Shown here piece by piece: positions 52,234-60,728 of a DNA stretch of 64,000 nucleotides; within the stretch, counting starts at the first letter, position 1, and the number at the start of each line of letters is the position of its first letter. The stretch is from Candidatus Lachnoclostridium avicola. GTDB lineage: Bacteria; Bacillota; Clostridia; Lachnospirales; Lachnospiraceae. The stretch is from the NCBI GenBank assembly GCA_019114465.1, contig DXFM01000048.1, forward strand, positions 41,475 to 105,474, given 5' to 3'. The position numbers and the translations under genes were made by a program. The notes under the pieces are model-generated. The model did not search any database. It saw only the letters and a list, made by a program, of their open reading frames with translations, and was not told where the DNA came from.

Positions 52234-53046
52234 ATGCAGGAGATTTCTGTATTATTTGTCGTATTGGTGGTGCTGTACACTGTTGTGGCGGTGGCAGACC
52301 AGATTTCTATTCAGTGCGGGATTTACACCCCGCTGTTTGCGGCCACGTTTGTGGGATTCCTGCTGGGAGATCTGCAGACCGGCCTGATCATCGGAGCGAC
52401 CCTTCAGCTGATGACGCTGGGTGTGGCCACTTACGGAGGAGCAACGGTTCCGGATTATCTGTCCGGAGCGATCATGGGAACAACCTATGCCATTATTTCC
52501 GGCGAAGGCGCGGAGTACGGCATTGCTCTGGCCATCCCCATCGGCCTTCTGCTGACCCAGATGGACATTCTGGGCAGAATGTGCAACTCTTTCTTCCAGC
52601 ACTATGCGGACCGCTGCGCGGAGGGGGGCGATTACAGGGGAGTGGAGAGGGCAAACCTTCTGGGCTTCCTGCCCTGGGCGCTGTCCCGCGTCATTCCCGT
52701 GATGGTGGGCCTGATCTTCGGGGAGGCTGTGGTCAACAGCATCAACGCTTTCATCCCCTCATGGTTCATGACCGGTCTGAAGACGGCAGGCGCTATTCTC
52801 CCGGCCATGGGTATGGCGATTCTGATGCGGTATCTGCCGCTGAAGAAATACTATGCTTACTTTATCATCGGCTTTGTGATGCTGGCCTATGCGGGATCCA
52901 TGTTCAGCGTGATGGCGGCGGCTCTTCTGGGACTGGCCCTGGCGGCAATTCACTATTCCAGAACGAGGGACCGTGCCGCAGCGGCAGCCGTATCGGAGAA
53001 CGGCATGGTGAGAATCGACGACGAGGAGGTAGAGATCAATGGCTAA
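52234..53046 (+). CDS. PTS mannose-class permease, EIIC
   Basis: 270 aa from the ATG at 52234 behind AAGGAGGGCGAGT; the track's TTG start and the 296-aa ORF in another frame are not real. Membrane EIIC of the mannose/sorbose family: QCGIYTPLFAATFVGFLLGDLQTGLIIGATLQLMTLGV, GATVPDYLSGAIMGTTYAI. With EIID it forms the sugar channel. Overlaps the EIID gene by 8 bp. First gene of the operon. Confidence 0.94.
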   Translation: MQEISVLFVVLVVLYTVVAVADQISIQCGIYTPLFAATFVGFLLGDLQTGLIIGATLQLMTLGVATYGGATVPDYLSGAIMGTTYAIISGEGAEYGIALAIPIGLLLTQMDILGRMCNSFFQHYADRCAEGGDYRGVERANLLGFLPWALSRVIPVMVGLIFGEAVVNSINAFIPSWFMTGLKTAGAILPAMGMAILMRYLPLKKYYAYFIIGFVMLAYAGSMFSVMAAALLGLALAAIHYSRTRDRAAAAAVSENGMVRIDDEEVEING

Positions 53047-53872
53047 CCAGACAGAGAGTACCAAGCTGACGAAGCAGGACATTAAGAAAGTCTATATCAG
53101 AAATCTGTTCGCGCTCCAGTTCGGATGGAACTACGAGAAAATGCAGGGCCTGGGCTATGCCTACGTGATCATGCCGGTGCTAAAGCGGCTGTACAAAAAT
53201 GATCCGGAAAAGATGAAGAAAGCCCTGAAAATGCAGCTTTCCTATTTCAACACCACCCCCGCCATGGCCCATCTGATCACCGGCGCGGATATGGCTCTGG
53301 AGGAAGAGCTGGGCGTGGAGTCCGAAGAGACGGTGATGGCGGTAAAGACCGGTCTGATGGGACCTCTGGCCGGTGTGGGAGATACCCTGTTCATCGCCAT
53401 TTACCGGGCCATCGTATTTTCCATTGCGGCCTACATTGCCATGCAGGGAAACCCGGTGGGCCTGATTATCCCGCTGATCACCTGCGCGGCCGTGCTCTGG
53501 ATCCGGTATAAATTTACCTGGCTCGGGTACAACTCCGGACGGAAGCTGGCCACCAGCTTTGCCGACAAGCTCGCGCCCATCACGGAGGCGGCCAGCATTC
53601 TGGGCTTGACGGTAGTGGGAGCCCTGATCCCCTCTGTCATCTCCTACAAGACGGATCTGACCTTCGCCATGGGTGAGGTGACCTTCTCTGTACAGGAAAT
53701 GCTGGACAAGATTCTTCCCTGCATGCTTCCTCTGGGCATCGTTATGCTGTCCTACTGGCTGCTGGGAAAAAAGAAGATCAATTCCACCAAGCTGATCTTT
53801 ATCCTGATCGCTCTGGGAATGGTTCTGGGAAACCTGCAGAATATGCTGACCTTTGCGGCCGGATTGTTTTAA
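53039..53872 (+). CDS. PTS mannose-class permease, EIID
   Basis: 277 aa. FALQFGWNYEKMQGLGYAYVIMPVLKRLY, FNTTPAMAHLITGADMALEEE, GLMGPLAGVGDTLF and a C-terminal membrane segment are typical EIID. This subunit exists only in mannose-class systems. Together with EIIC it would import an amino sugar, judging from murQ downstream. Confidence 0.95.
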   Translation: MANQTESTKLTKQDIKKVYIRNLFALQFGWNYEKMQGLGYAYVIMPVLKRLYKNDPEKMKKALKMQLSYFNTTPAMAHLITGADMALEEELGVESEETVMAVKTGLMGPLAGVGDTLFIAIYRAIVFSIAAYIAMQGNPVGLIIPLITCAAVLWIRYKFTWLGYNSGRKLATSFADKLAPITEAASILGLTVVGALIPSVISYKTDLTFAMGEVTFSVQEMLDKILPCMLPLGIVMLSYWLLGKKKINSTKLIFILIALGMVLGNLQNMLTFAAGLF

Positions 53873-53887
53873 GTTCGGAGGTGTGGT

Positions 53888-54838
53888 ATGATAGGATTAA
53901 TTGTGACTGGGCACGGGAATTTTGCCACAGGAATCACCAGCAGCTTCCGGCTGATTGCGGGAGATGTGCCGGATTATGAGGCGGTGGACTTTCTTCCGGA
54001 GGATTCCATTGAAATGATGACAGAGAAGCTGAGCAATGCGGCCGCCCGGCTGGACGGATGTGAGAGCATCCTGGTGCTGACGGATCTGGCCGGGGGATCC
54101 CCCTACAATGTGGCTTCCAAAATGCGCATGGAACGGAAGGACACCATGGAAGTGATCGCCGGAATCAACCTGGCGGCTCTCATTGAGGCCGGAATGGCCA
54201 GGGAGAGCGCTGCGGATGCGGGGGAACTGGCGCGGGACGTGGAGGAGACGGCAAAGGAACAGGTGATCCGTTTCCTGACGGATGAGGAGCAGGCAGCCGC
54301 CGCGGCGGCGAAGCCGGCGAAAAAGGCGGCAGTCCGCCGCGGCAATCCGGACGGACCGAAGGGTGTCATCGTTCACGCCAGAGTGGACGAGCGCCTGATT
54401 CACGGCCAGGTGGCCATGGTGTGGACCAACACCGTGGGAGCCAGCCGGATCGTCGTGGTCAACGACGACGTTCTGAAGGACGATATGGCGCTGGCGGGAC
54501 TGAAGATGGCAAAGCCGGCAGGAGTGAAGCTGTCCATTATGACGGTGAACCGGGCGGTGGAGCGCCTGAAGGAAAACGCCTACTCCGGCGACCGGATCTT
54601 TGTGATCACGAAGAACATCGCCGACATGGCGGAGCTGATCCGCCGGGGCGTGGAGATTGACCGGGTGAACGTGGGAAATGTGGCAAAGCGGGAAGGTTCC
54701 CGGAACATTAAAAAGTCGGTGAACTTAACGGAGCAGGACATCGCGGATATTCAGGAGATGATCCGCGGGGGACATTCCGTGACGGCTCAGATGATTCCCA
54801 ACGAATCGGACCAGTCCATCTTAAATTATCTGCAGTGA
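53888..54838 (+). CDS. PTS mannose-class EIIA-EIIB fusion
   Basis: 316 aa. EIIA domain (1-135) with the phospho-His in IVTGHGNFATG and LVLTDLAGGSPYN; an Ala/Lys/Arg linker (AAAAAKPAKKAAVRR); EIIB domain (about 155-316) with the phospho-His in ARVDERLIHGQVAMVW. Phosphate passes from HPr to the EIIA His, then the EIIB His, then the incoming sugar. The canonical HPr donor is not the Crh-like protein at 7.2 kb, which lacks the PTS histidine, and must be encoded elsewhere. Confidence 0.95.
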   Translation: MIGLIVTGHGNFATGITSSFRLIAGDVPDYEAVDFLPEDSIEMMTEKLSNAAARLDGCESILVLTDLAGGSPYNVASKMRMERKDTMEVIAGINLAALIEAGMARESAADAGELARDVEETAKEQVIRFLTDEEQAAAAAAKPAKKAAVRRGNPDGPKGVIVHARVDERLIHGQVAMVWTNTVGASRIVVVNDDVLKDDMALAGLKMAKPAGVKLSIMTVNRAVERLKENAYSGDRIFVITKNIADMAELIRRGVEIDRVNVGNVAKREGSRNIKKSVNLTEQDIADIQEMIRGGHSVTAQMIPNESDQSILNYLQ

Positions 54839-54863
54839 GGGCAGAGACAGGGAGGAAATCGCC

Positions 54864-55730
54864 GTGGACCATATTATGCTGAAAATTCGGGAGCGTTATC
54901 ACCAGATGAGCAAAGGAGACAAGAAGATTTCAGACTTTGTGCTGGAACATCATGACCAGATTCTGGGGATGACGGCGGCGGATATCGCACAGGCCAGCGG
55001 GGTTTCCCCCGCCTCTGTGATCCGGTATGTGAAAAAGATGGGGGCGGACGGCCTGGACGGCTTTAAGCTGGAACTGGCCGCCGTCCGGGAGAAGCCGGAA
55101 AACAGGGGGGAGTGGAGGATGGCGGACCCCATCCTCTCCGACGAGGACGATCTGAACACCATCTGCTCAAAGATGCAGGCCAGGACGGAGAGCGCATTCC
55201 GGGATTTCTTCTATCAGCTGGATAAAGAAGCCCTGGAACAGGCGGTGGAGACGGTGAAAAAGGCGAGAAAAATATATCTTCTCGGTCTTGGAGCCTCCTA
55301 CGCGGCGGCTTATGATCTGTTTCACAAACTGCGCCGGGCGGGATTTGACGCCAGCTGTTATCAGGATCTGAACATGGTGACGGAGTTTTTCAGCTATATT
55401 GACCAGAGAGATGCGGTTCTGGCGTTTTCCTACAGCGGACAGTCCAAAGAAATTCTGTACAGCTGTGAGAAGGCTCTGGAAAAGAAGGCGAAGGTGGTCG
55501 CCGTCACCAGAAAAGCGGAGTCTCCTCTGCGGAAGCTGGCGGATATCAGTCTGTGCGTGCCCGATCTGGAGGATGTGCGCCGGGTGGGAGCTTTTGAATC
55601 CCTGCAGACGTCCCTGATGATGGGATGTCTGATTTATCTGGGCGTCATCCGTGAGGACTTTAAGCGGATCGAAGTTGAGCTGGTGAAGACCAGAAAGATG
55701 GTGGAAGGTCTGAAAAAGAAGACAGAGTGA
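54864..55730 (+). CDS. MurR/RpiR family transcriptional regulator
   Basis: 288 aa from a GTG behind GGGAGGAAATCGCC. N-terminal HTH_6 domain (MSKGDKKISDFVLEHHDQILGMTAADIAQASGVSPASVIRYVKKMGADGLDGFK) and C-terminal SIS domain (about 125-260: IYLLGLGASYAAAYDLFHKL, LAFSYSGQSKEIL, SPLRKLADISLCV). SIS domains of this family bind phosphosugars, for example MurNAc 6-phosphate in MurR. Likely represses the operon from the inverted repeat at 52061-52115. Confidence 0.93.
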   Translation: MDHIMLKIRERYHQMSKGDKKISDFVLEHHDQILGMTAADIAQASGVSPASVIRYVKKMGADGLDGFKLELAAVREKPENRGEWRMADPILSDEDDLNTICSKMQARTESAFRDFFYQLDKEALEQAVETVKKARKIYLLGLGASYAAAYDLFHKLRRAGFDASCYQDLNMVTEFFSYIDQRDAVLAFSYSGQSKEILYSCEKALEKKAKVVAVTRKAESPLRKLADISLCVPDLEDVRRVGAFESLQTSLMMGCLIYLGVIREDFKRIEVELVKTRKMVEGLKKKTE

Positions 55731-55742
55731 GGTAAATAGAAC

Positions 55743-56645
55743 ATGGTTAATATAGACGGACTGACCACAGAGACGGTAAACGAGGCCACAAAACACATTG
55801 ACGAGATGGACGCTCTGGGAATTGTCACCCTGATCAACCAGGAGGACAAAAAGGTGGCGGAGGCCATTGAAAAGGAGCTTCCCAACGTGGCGAAGGCGGT
55901 GGACGCCGTGGCGGAGCGGTTTAAAAAAGGCGGGCGGATCATTTACTGCGGAGCAGGTACTTCCGGAAGAATGGGAACTCTGGACGCAGTGGAGCTGACC
56001 CCCACCTACGGCGTTTCCCCGGACCGCGCCTTCGGCCTGCTGGCCGGGGGAGAGAAGGCCATGTACCAGGCCGTGGAAGGGGCGGAGGATTCCGCTCAGC
56101 TGGCGGTGGAAGATTTAAAGAGAGTGGGGCTGACGGCGGATGACTGCGTCATCGGAGTCGCGGCCAGCGGCAGAACGCCCTACACTCTGGCGGCTATCCA
56201 GTACGCCAACGAGACAGGAGCCTTGAGCGTGTCGGTCACCTGCAACGGAGACAGCCAGATGGCGGCCGCGGCGCAGATCTCCATCGCTCCCGTCGTGGGG
56301 CCGGAGGTCATCAGCGGTTCCACCAGAATGAAGGCGGGTACGGCTCAGAAGATGGTGCTCAACATGATTTCCACCGGCGTGATGGTGCGGGTGGGAAAGG
56401 CTTACCAGAATTACATGGTGCATGTGCAGCCCACCAATGAAAAGCTGGTGGTGAGAGCGGAGCGGATGATTTCCGAGATCACCGGGGCAGACCGGGACCG
56501 GGCGGCAAAGGCTCTGAAGGAGTCGAAGATGGCGGTACCGGAAGCGATTGTGATGGTGTCCTCCGGATGCAGTCTGGACCGGGCGAAAGAAGTGCTGGAC
56601 CAGGCGGACGGCCGGGTGCGGGAGGCCATTGAACTGGCAAAATAA
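55743..56645 (+). CDS. murQ: N-acetylmuramic acid 6-phosphate etherase
   Basis: 300 aa. Cleaves the D-lactyl ether of MurNAc 6-phosphate to give GlcNAc 6-phosphate and D-lactate. LTTETVNEATKHIDEMDALGIVTLINQED, the SIS region IIYCGAGTSGRMGTLDAVELTPTYG, VIGVAASGRTPYTLAAIQYA and the catalytic-site segment GPEVISGSTRMKAGTAQKMVLNM are complete. Its presence indicates that the PTS upstream imports MurNAc or a MurNAc-containing sugar. Confidence 0.97.
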   Translation: MVNIDGLTTETVNEATKHIDEMDALGIVTLINQEDKKVAEAIEKELPNVAKAVDAVAERFKKGGRIIYCGAGTSGRMGTLDAVELTPTYGVSPDRAFGLLAGGEKAMYQAVEGAEDSAQLAVEDLKRVGLTADDCVIGVAASGRTPYTLAAIQYANETGALSVSVTCNGDSQMAAAAQISIAPVVGPEVISGSTRMKAGTAQKMVLNMISTGVMVRVGKAYQNYMVHVQPTNEKLVVRAERMISEITGADRDRAAKALKESKMAVPEAIVMVSSGCSLDRAKEVLDQADGRVREAIELAK

Positions 56646-56672
56646 GTGACAGCAGTGAGCAAAGGAGCGGAT

Positions 56673-57659
56673 ATGAAAGACTGGGATAGGGTCCATGATG
56701 AGATTGGAAAGCTGATAGAGGAGGGCGTGATCTGGGGCGCTTCCTATGGATTCGTGAGGGAGGGAGAGCTGTCTTCCTTTTACCGGGGCGTCCAGGGAGC
56801 GGTGAAGCCGTGGTCGGAGAGAGCGCTGGGGCCGGGAATGTTTTACGATCTGGCTTCCCTGACGAAGGTGACGGGAACTGCGGTGAGGATTCTGCAGCTG
56901 ATTCAGGAGGGAAAACTGGAGTTTTCCACTCCGGTGCAGGCGGTGTTAAAGCGTTTTTCCCGGCCGGAGATAAAGGTGGAGAACCTGCTGCTTCACAACA
57001 GCGGACTGCCGGCGGAGATTCCGGACAAAGCCTCTCTGACAGCGGACAACATCCGGGACCGGCTCTATGAGACAAGGCCGGAAGCGGCTCCCGGGGAGAG
57101 GTACTGTTATTCCGATCCCGGTTTTATGCTTCTGGGCCTGATGGTGGAGGAGCTTGACGGGACCAGCCTGGATGAGAGCTACCGAAAGCATATGTTCGGT
57201 CCTCTGGGACTGAATCAGACTTCCTATCACCCGAAAGGGGAAATGGGACAGTTTATTCCCGAGGAGCACACCCAGGAAAGGGGCTGGATCTGCGGGGAGG
57301 TCCATGACTCGAAGGCCTATCTCATGGGGGAGAGCGGAAGCGCAGGACTTTTTTCCACTCTGGACGATATGCTGCATTTTGTAAAGGCCTGGCTGAATCA
57401 GGATGAACGGCTGATAAGCCGGGAATTATTTGAAAAAGTGGAACATACCTGTCAGTTTGACAGGACCTATGGCTGGGGGGTGGAGTACGGGCCGGGAACC
57501 CTGTACCACTCCGGATTTACGGGGACTTCCATCCTGATGGATGTGAAGACGGGAGAAGGACTGGTTCTTCTCACCAACCGGATTCATCCCAGCCGGGAAA
57601 ACGTGGAATTTTTGGACCGGAGAAAACGGATCAACCGTCTGTGGCTGGGAAAAAACTGA
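56673..57659 (+). CDS. Serine hydrolase of the beta-lactamase/PBP family (AmiE-like)
   Basis: 328 aa from the ATG at 56673 behind AAAGGAGCGGAT. Class C beta-lactamase fold: SLTK in YDLASLTKVTGTAV (catalytic Ser and Lys), YSD in RYCYSDPGFMLLG, and HSG in LYHSGFTGTSI. No signal peptide is visible. In Bacillus the murQ-murR cluster contains amiE (ybbE), a beta-lactamase-fold amidase that strips peptides from MurNAc; the same role is inferred here from position and fold. Confidence 0.88.
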   Translation: MKDWDRVHDEIGKLIEEGVIWGASYGFVREGELSSFYRGVQGAVKPWSERALGPGMFYDLASLTKVTGTAVRILQLIQEGKLEFSTPVQAVLKRFSRPEIKVENLLLHNSGLPAEIPDKASLTADNIRDRLYETRPEAAPGERYCYSDPGFMLLGLMVEELDGTSLDESYRKHMFGPLGLNQTSYHPKGEMGQFIPEEHTQERGWICGEVHDSKAYLMGESGSAGLFSTLDDMLHFVKAWLNQDERLISRELFEKVEHTCQFDRTYGWGVEYGPGTLYHSGFTGTSILMDVKTGEGLVLLTNRIHPSRENVEFLDRRKRINRLWLGKN

Positions 57660-57711
57660 GGGAGACAGCCGGGACGGAGAAGAAAAGGAATACGAGAACA
57701 GGAGAGCGGAT

Positions 57712-59733
57712 ATGAAAAAATGGCGTGTGACAGCAGCAGGTCTGTGTATAGGTCTGGCAGCGATTTCATTATATGGCTGCCAGAACGCGGGGGAGAGCAC
57801 AACTGCTGCGGAGGAGACGGCGGCGGAAGCCGGCAGTGAGGAGAAGACGGACGGCTCTGATCAGGAGAGCCAGGAACCGATGACCATGCGGGTGGCCACC
57901 TGGAATGTGGATTCCAAGGCCCATCCGGACATTAAAAAGATGTCGGAGATCATAAAAGAAAACGGTGTGGAGATTATGGGCTTCCAGGAAATCGACGTGA
58001 ACAACACGAGAAACGATTACGACATGGTCCAGGACTTTGTCAATGACGATTACCCGTACGTCCATTTCGCCAAGGGGAGAGATTTTGCAAACGGCGGATT
58101 CGGAGTGGGCGTCACCTCTCAGTATGAGCTGAAGGAGGTGAGCTCCATTCCCATTGAGAGCACCGGAAGCAAAGCCACCAAAGTGCTGGAGCGGACGGTA
58201 TTTGAGAAGGACGGACGGGAAATCGCTTTCTATGTGACCCACACCAGCTGGGAAAATACGGACTTAAGAAGGCGTCAGTTCGCGGAGATCATAGAGCGGG
58301 TAAAAATGGAGCCCACGGAGTACAAGATTATGGTGGCGGACTGGAATGCGGATCAGAGCCTCTACGAATACACCATGTTTGAGGACGGGTTTCACATCGC
58401 CAACGGAAAAGATGGAAAGTGGCTGGATACCTTTAACGGCACTGATGATTCCATGAAGGTGCTCACAGTGGACAATATCATTACCACCAAAAACATCCGG
58501 ATCACAGACGTGGGAACGGTTCACAGCGATATGGCGGATCACGACATGCTCTGGGCGGACCTGGAATTTCTGGATCAGGCAGAAGGGGAGCCTGCTTCAG
58601 ATAACCGGGCGCTGGGCCAGGAGGTGACTGCGTCTTCCACAAAAGAGGGCAGCGATCCCTATATGTTAAATGATTACGATATGGATACCTGCTGGACGGC
58701 GGCGGAAGTCGGAGAGCAGAGCGTTGTACTGGAGCTTGACCGGGTGTATGACGGCAGCCAGGCAGAGATCTACTGGGGAGATGGAAAACCGGAAAGCTGT
58801 ACGGTGGAGGTTTCCACAGATGGATCCACTTACAGAGAGGCGGCTGTGACGGAGACGGAAGATCACACGGAAGCGGCTCTGGACGGGGAAGTGAAATTCA
58901 TCCGTCTGGATGTAAATGGAAGCCAGCCGGTTCAGATCCGGGAACTGCAGGTATTCGACGACTTTATTGTGCCGGAGAGCGTACCGGAGGAGAATCTCCT
59001 GGAAAACGGAGATATGGAGGCAGAGGACGGCTGGGAGTTTGCGGACATCACCGTTCCGGCGGAGGACGGAGCAGATCAGCCGGCGGCTTCCTATGAATTT
59101 GGCTATGGGGAAGACGCTCACGGCGGAAGCCGGGCGGCGGTGATCACAAAGACAGGAAAAGAGGCGGCTGGAGACGGAGTAATCCGCCAGACCATTTCCA
59201 TTGAACCCAACAAGCGCTATCAGCTGAGCTTCTGGCATAAGACCGATACCCTGGATTCCGCGTCCTTCACCTATGAGATCAATCAGAAGGACAAGGACGG
59301 AAACACCATTTCCACCCATCTGGCAAAATTGAACGACAACCTGAATATGAGCCGGGAATACCGGGAATTTGATTATAATTTCATCACTTCCCCCTATGCG
59401 GTGTCAGCGGATATCGTCCTTCATGTGGTGGCGGGCGAGGGGAGCCTGTACCTGGATGATGTGGCGGTGCGGGAAGTCATTCCCACAGAGGCTGTCTTTG
59501 TGGAAGCAGATAAAGCGGAGCTGGAAGTGGGAGAGACTGGAAAGGTGACGGCTCAGATTCTTCCCGGCAGCGCCAACGACCTGACGTTCCACTGGACCAG
59601 CAGCGATGAGAGTGTGATCACAGTGGCAGAGGACGGAACGGTGACTGCTGTGGGCGAGGGAAGCGCCTACGCCCGGTATGAAAACTCCGGGGATCTGACG
59701 GCAGAGTCTTCTGTGCTGATCACGGTAAAATAA
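57712..59733 (+). CDS. Multidomain surface lipoprotein with EEP phosphodiesterase-like domain
   Basis: 673 aa. Lipoprotein signal (GLCIGLAAISLYGCQ, Cys23), acidic linker, then an endonuclease/exonuclease/phosphatase domain (about 58-285): RVATWNVDSK, IMGFQEIDVNN, YVTHTSWEN, MVADWNADQS, SDMADHDMLWADLEF, which keep the Asn, Glu, Asp-x-Asn and Asp-His metal and catalytic positions. Next an F5/8C discoidin-like domain (about 300-420), a CBM-like beta domain (about 425-590, NLLENGDMEAEDGWEF) and a C-terminal Big_2-like Ig fold (about 595-673). Probably binds a polymer outside the cell and cleaves a phosphodiester or phosphoester. Follows the serine hydrolase by 52 bp; link to the operon is by position. 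Confidence 0.88.
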   Translation: MKKWRVTAAGLCIGLAAISLYGCQNAGESTTAAEETAAEAGSEEKTDGSDQESQEPMTMRVATWNVDSKAHPDIKKMSEIIKENGVEIMGFQEIDVNNTRNDYDMVQDFVNDDYPYVHFAKGRDFANGGFGVGVTSQYELKEVSSIPIESTGSKATKVLERTVFEKDGREIAFYVTHTSWENTDLRRRQFAEIIERVKMEPTEYKIMVADWNADQSLYEYTMFEDGFHIANGKDGKWLDTFNGTDDSMKVLTVDNIITTKNIRITDVGTVHSDMADHDMLWADLEFLDQAEGEPASDNRALGQEVTASSTKEGSDPYMLNDYDMDTCWTAAEVGEQSVVLELDRVYDGSQAEIYWGDGKPESCTVEVSTDGSTYREAAVTETEDHTEAALDGEVKFIRLDVNGSQPVQIRELQVFDDFIVPESVPEENLLENGDMEAEDGWEFADITVPAEDGADQPAASYEFGYGEDAHGGSRAAVITKTGKEAAGDGVIRQTISIEPNKRYQLSFWHKTDTLDSASFTYEINQKDKDGNTISTHLAKLNDNLNMSREYREFDYNFITSPYAVSADIVLHVVAGEGSLYLDDVAVREVIPTEAVFVEADKAELEVGETGKVTAQILPGSANDLTFHWTSSDESVITVAEDGTVTAVGEGSAYARYENSGDLTAESSVLITVK

Positions 59734-59786
59734 CCGGAATATGAAAAAGAAGAAGTGAAAAAGGAATAATCAGGAGACATACACAG

Positions 59787-59833
59787 AAGGCACGGCCTTC
59801 CCGGCGAAATACCCGGGAATGGCCGTGCCTTTT
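59787..59833 (+). terminator. Terminator after the EEP lipoprotein gene
   Basis: AAGGCACGGCC and GGCCGTGCCTT with an inner TTCCCGG/CCCGGGAA stem, followed by TTAAAT. Closes the amino-sugar operon. Confidence 0.85.
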
Positions 59834-59868
59834 AAATGGTGAGAACCGTCAGTCTGTTCTGCGGAAAT

Positions 59869-60438
59869 CTACTCTGCCCAGGGGAGATCCACCTGGATGT
59901 AGTCATGGTGTACGGCGGGCAGAAATTTGTTCAGCACGTCGTCCCGGTTCAGCCGAAGGCTGGAGGTGTTGATGCAGGGATGGCAGCCGATGGTCTCGTG
60001 GGCGAGCACGTCCCGGTCGATGAGCAGCTGCACGTGGTTTTCTTTATCGTTCATCAGTCCCATGATGGAGACGGAGCCGGGCGTGATGTCCAGGAATTCT
60101 TCCATGTATTCCGGGCCGGCAAAGGACAGGCGGGCGGACTGGATCTGCTTGGACAAAACAGCCGTCTTGAATTTCTTTGTCCCCGGCATCATCAACAGAT
60201 AAAATTTTGTTTTCTGGGCGTTGCAGAGAAACAGATTCTTGCAGATTTCGATGCCCAGCAGCTGGTCAATGTCGTGACAGCCCTCAATGGTGCCCACGGC
60301 GTCGTGGTCCAGCCGGTCATAGGGGATGCCCAGCCGGTCTAAAAGATCATAGGTACGCACTTCCTTCGGAAGCCGCCCGGAGCAGTCCTCCGGCCGTCCG
60401 TGATGCAGTGTCCGGTCTATGTGAAACAGTTCTTCCAT
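59869..60438 (-). CDS. Prolyl-tRNA editing (YbaK/ProX-type) deacylase
   Basis: 189 aa. Hydrolyses mischarged aminoacyl-tRNA, typically Ala- or Cys-tRNA(Pro). VRTYDLLDRLGIPYDRLDHDAVGTIEGC, KNLFLCNAQKTKFYLLMMPGTKKFK, LSFAGPEYMEEFLDITPGSVSIMGLMND and IGCHPCINTSSL match the ProX (prolyl-tRNA synthetase-associated domain) subfamily with the conserved lysine. ATG on the minus strand behind AAAGAAGGAACCTAC. Single gene. Confidence 0.93.
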   Translation of the reverse strand: MEELFHIDRTLHHGRPEDCSGRLPKEVRTYDLLDRLGIPYDRLDHDAVGTIEGCHDIDQLLGIEICKNLFLCNAQKTKFYLLMMPGTKKFKTAVLSKQIQSARLSFAGPEYMEEFLDITPGSVSIMGLMNDKENHVQLLIDRDVLAHETIGCHPCINTSSLRLNRDDVLNKFLPAVHHDYIQVDLPWAE

Positions 60439-60581
60439 GTAGGTTCCTTCTTTCTGTAGTCGTTTGTCATAGAGTTCTGCCTGCCCTGCTGTTCTTTGCA
60501 GCGGAGACAGTTACGTCTATTATAGCCGGATGGCAGGAAAATGCAAGAGTCCGGGAATTTTTCCTCCGAAGGAAGTAGATG

Positions 60582-60690
60582 TATGGTATAATGTGAGCAC
60601 TTGATGAGGTATTTTACGAATCTAGTGCAAACTTACACCTGGGCACTTGGAGAGGTCTTTCACGGGCCTAGTGGCCACGGTATAATATGA
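60582..60690 (+). repeat. Two diverged copies of a 31-nt unit with TATAAT boxes before rlmD
   Basis: GCACTTGATGAGGT...CTAGTG (60597-60627) and GCACTTGGAGAGGT...CTAGTG (60643-60673), 46 bp apart, with the pattern GCACTTG..GAGGT.TTT.ACG...CTAGTG in both. GGTATAATGTGAGCACTT and GGTATAATATGAGCGCTT flank the pair, so two -10-like boxes are included. Each unit can fold (GCACT...AGTGC in copy 1). Possibly a duplicated promoter/leader; no known riboswitch fits. The remainder of the gap 60439-60728 holds nothing else I can name. Confidence 0.6.
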
Positions 60691-60728
60691 GCGCTTAGAA
60701 AATGTGTGTAAAGAGGAGAAATAGATCC

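Noticed and set aside
52179-53069. 296-aa + ORF over the EIIC gene
   Set aside because: Different frame from EIIC, composition rich in Gly/Arg/Ser and no family match; EIIC in the other frame is certain.
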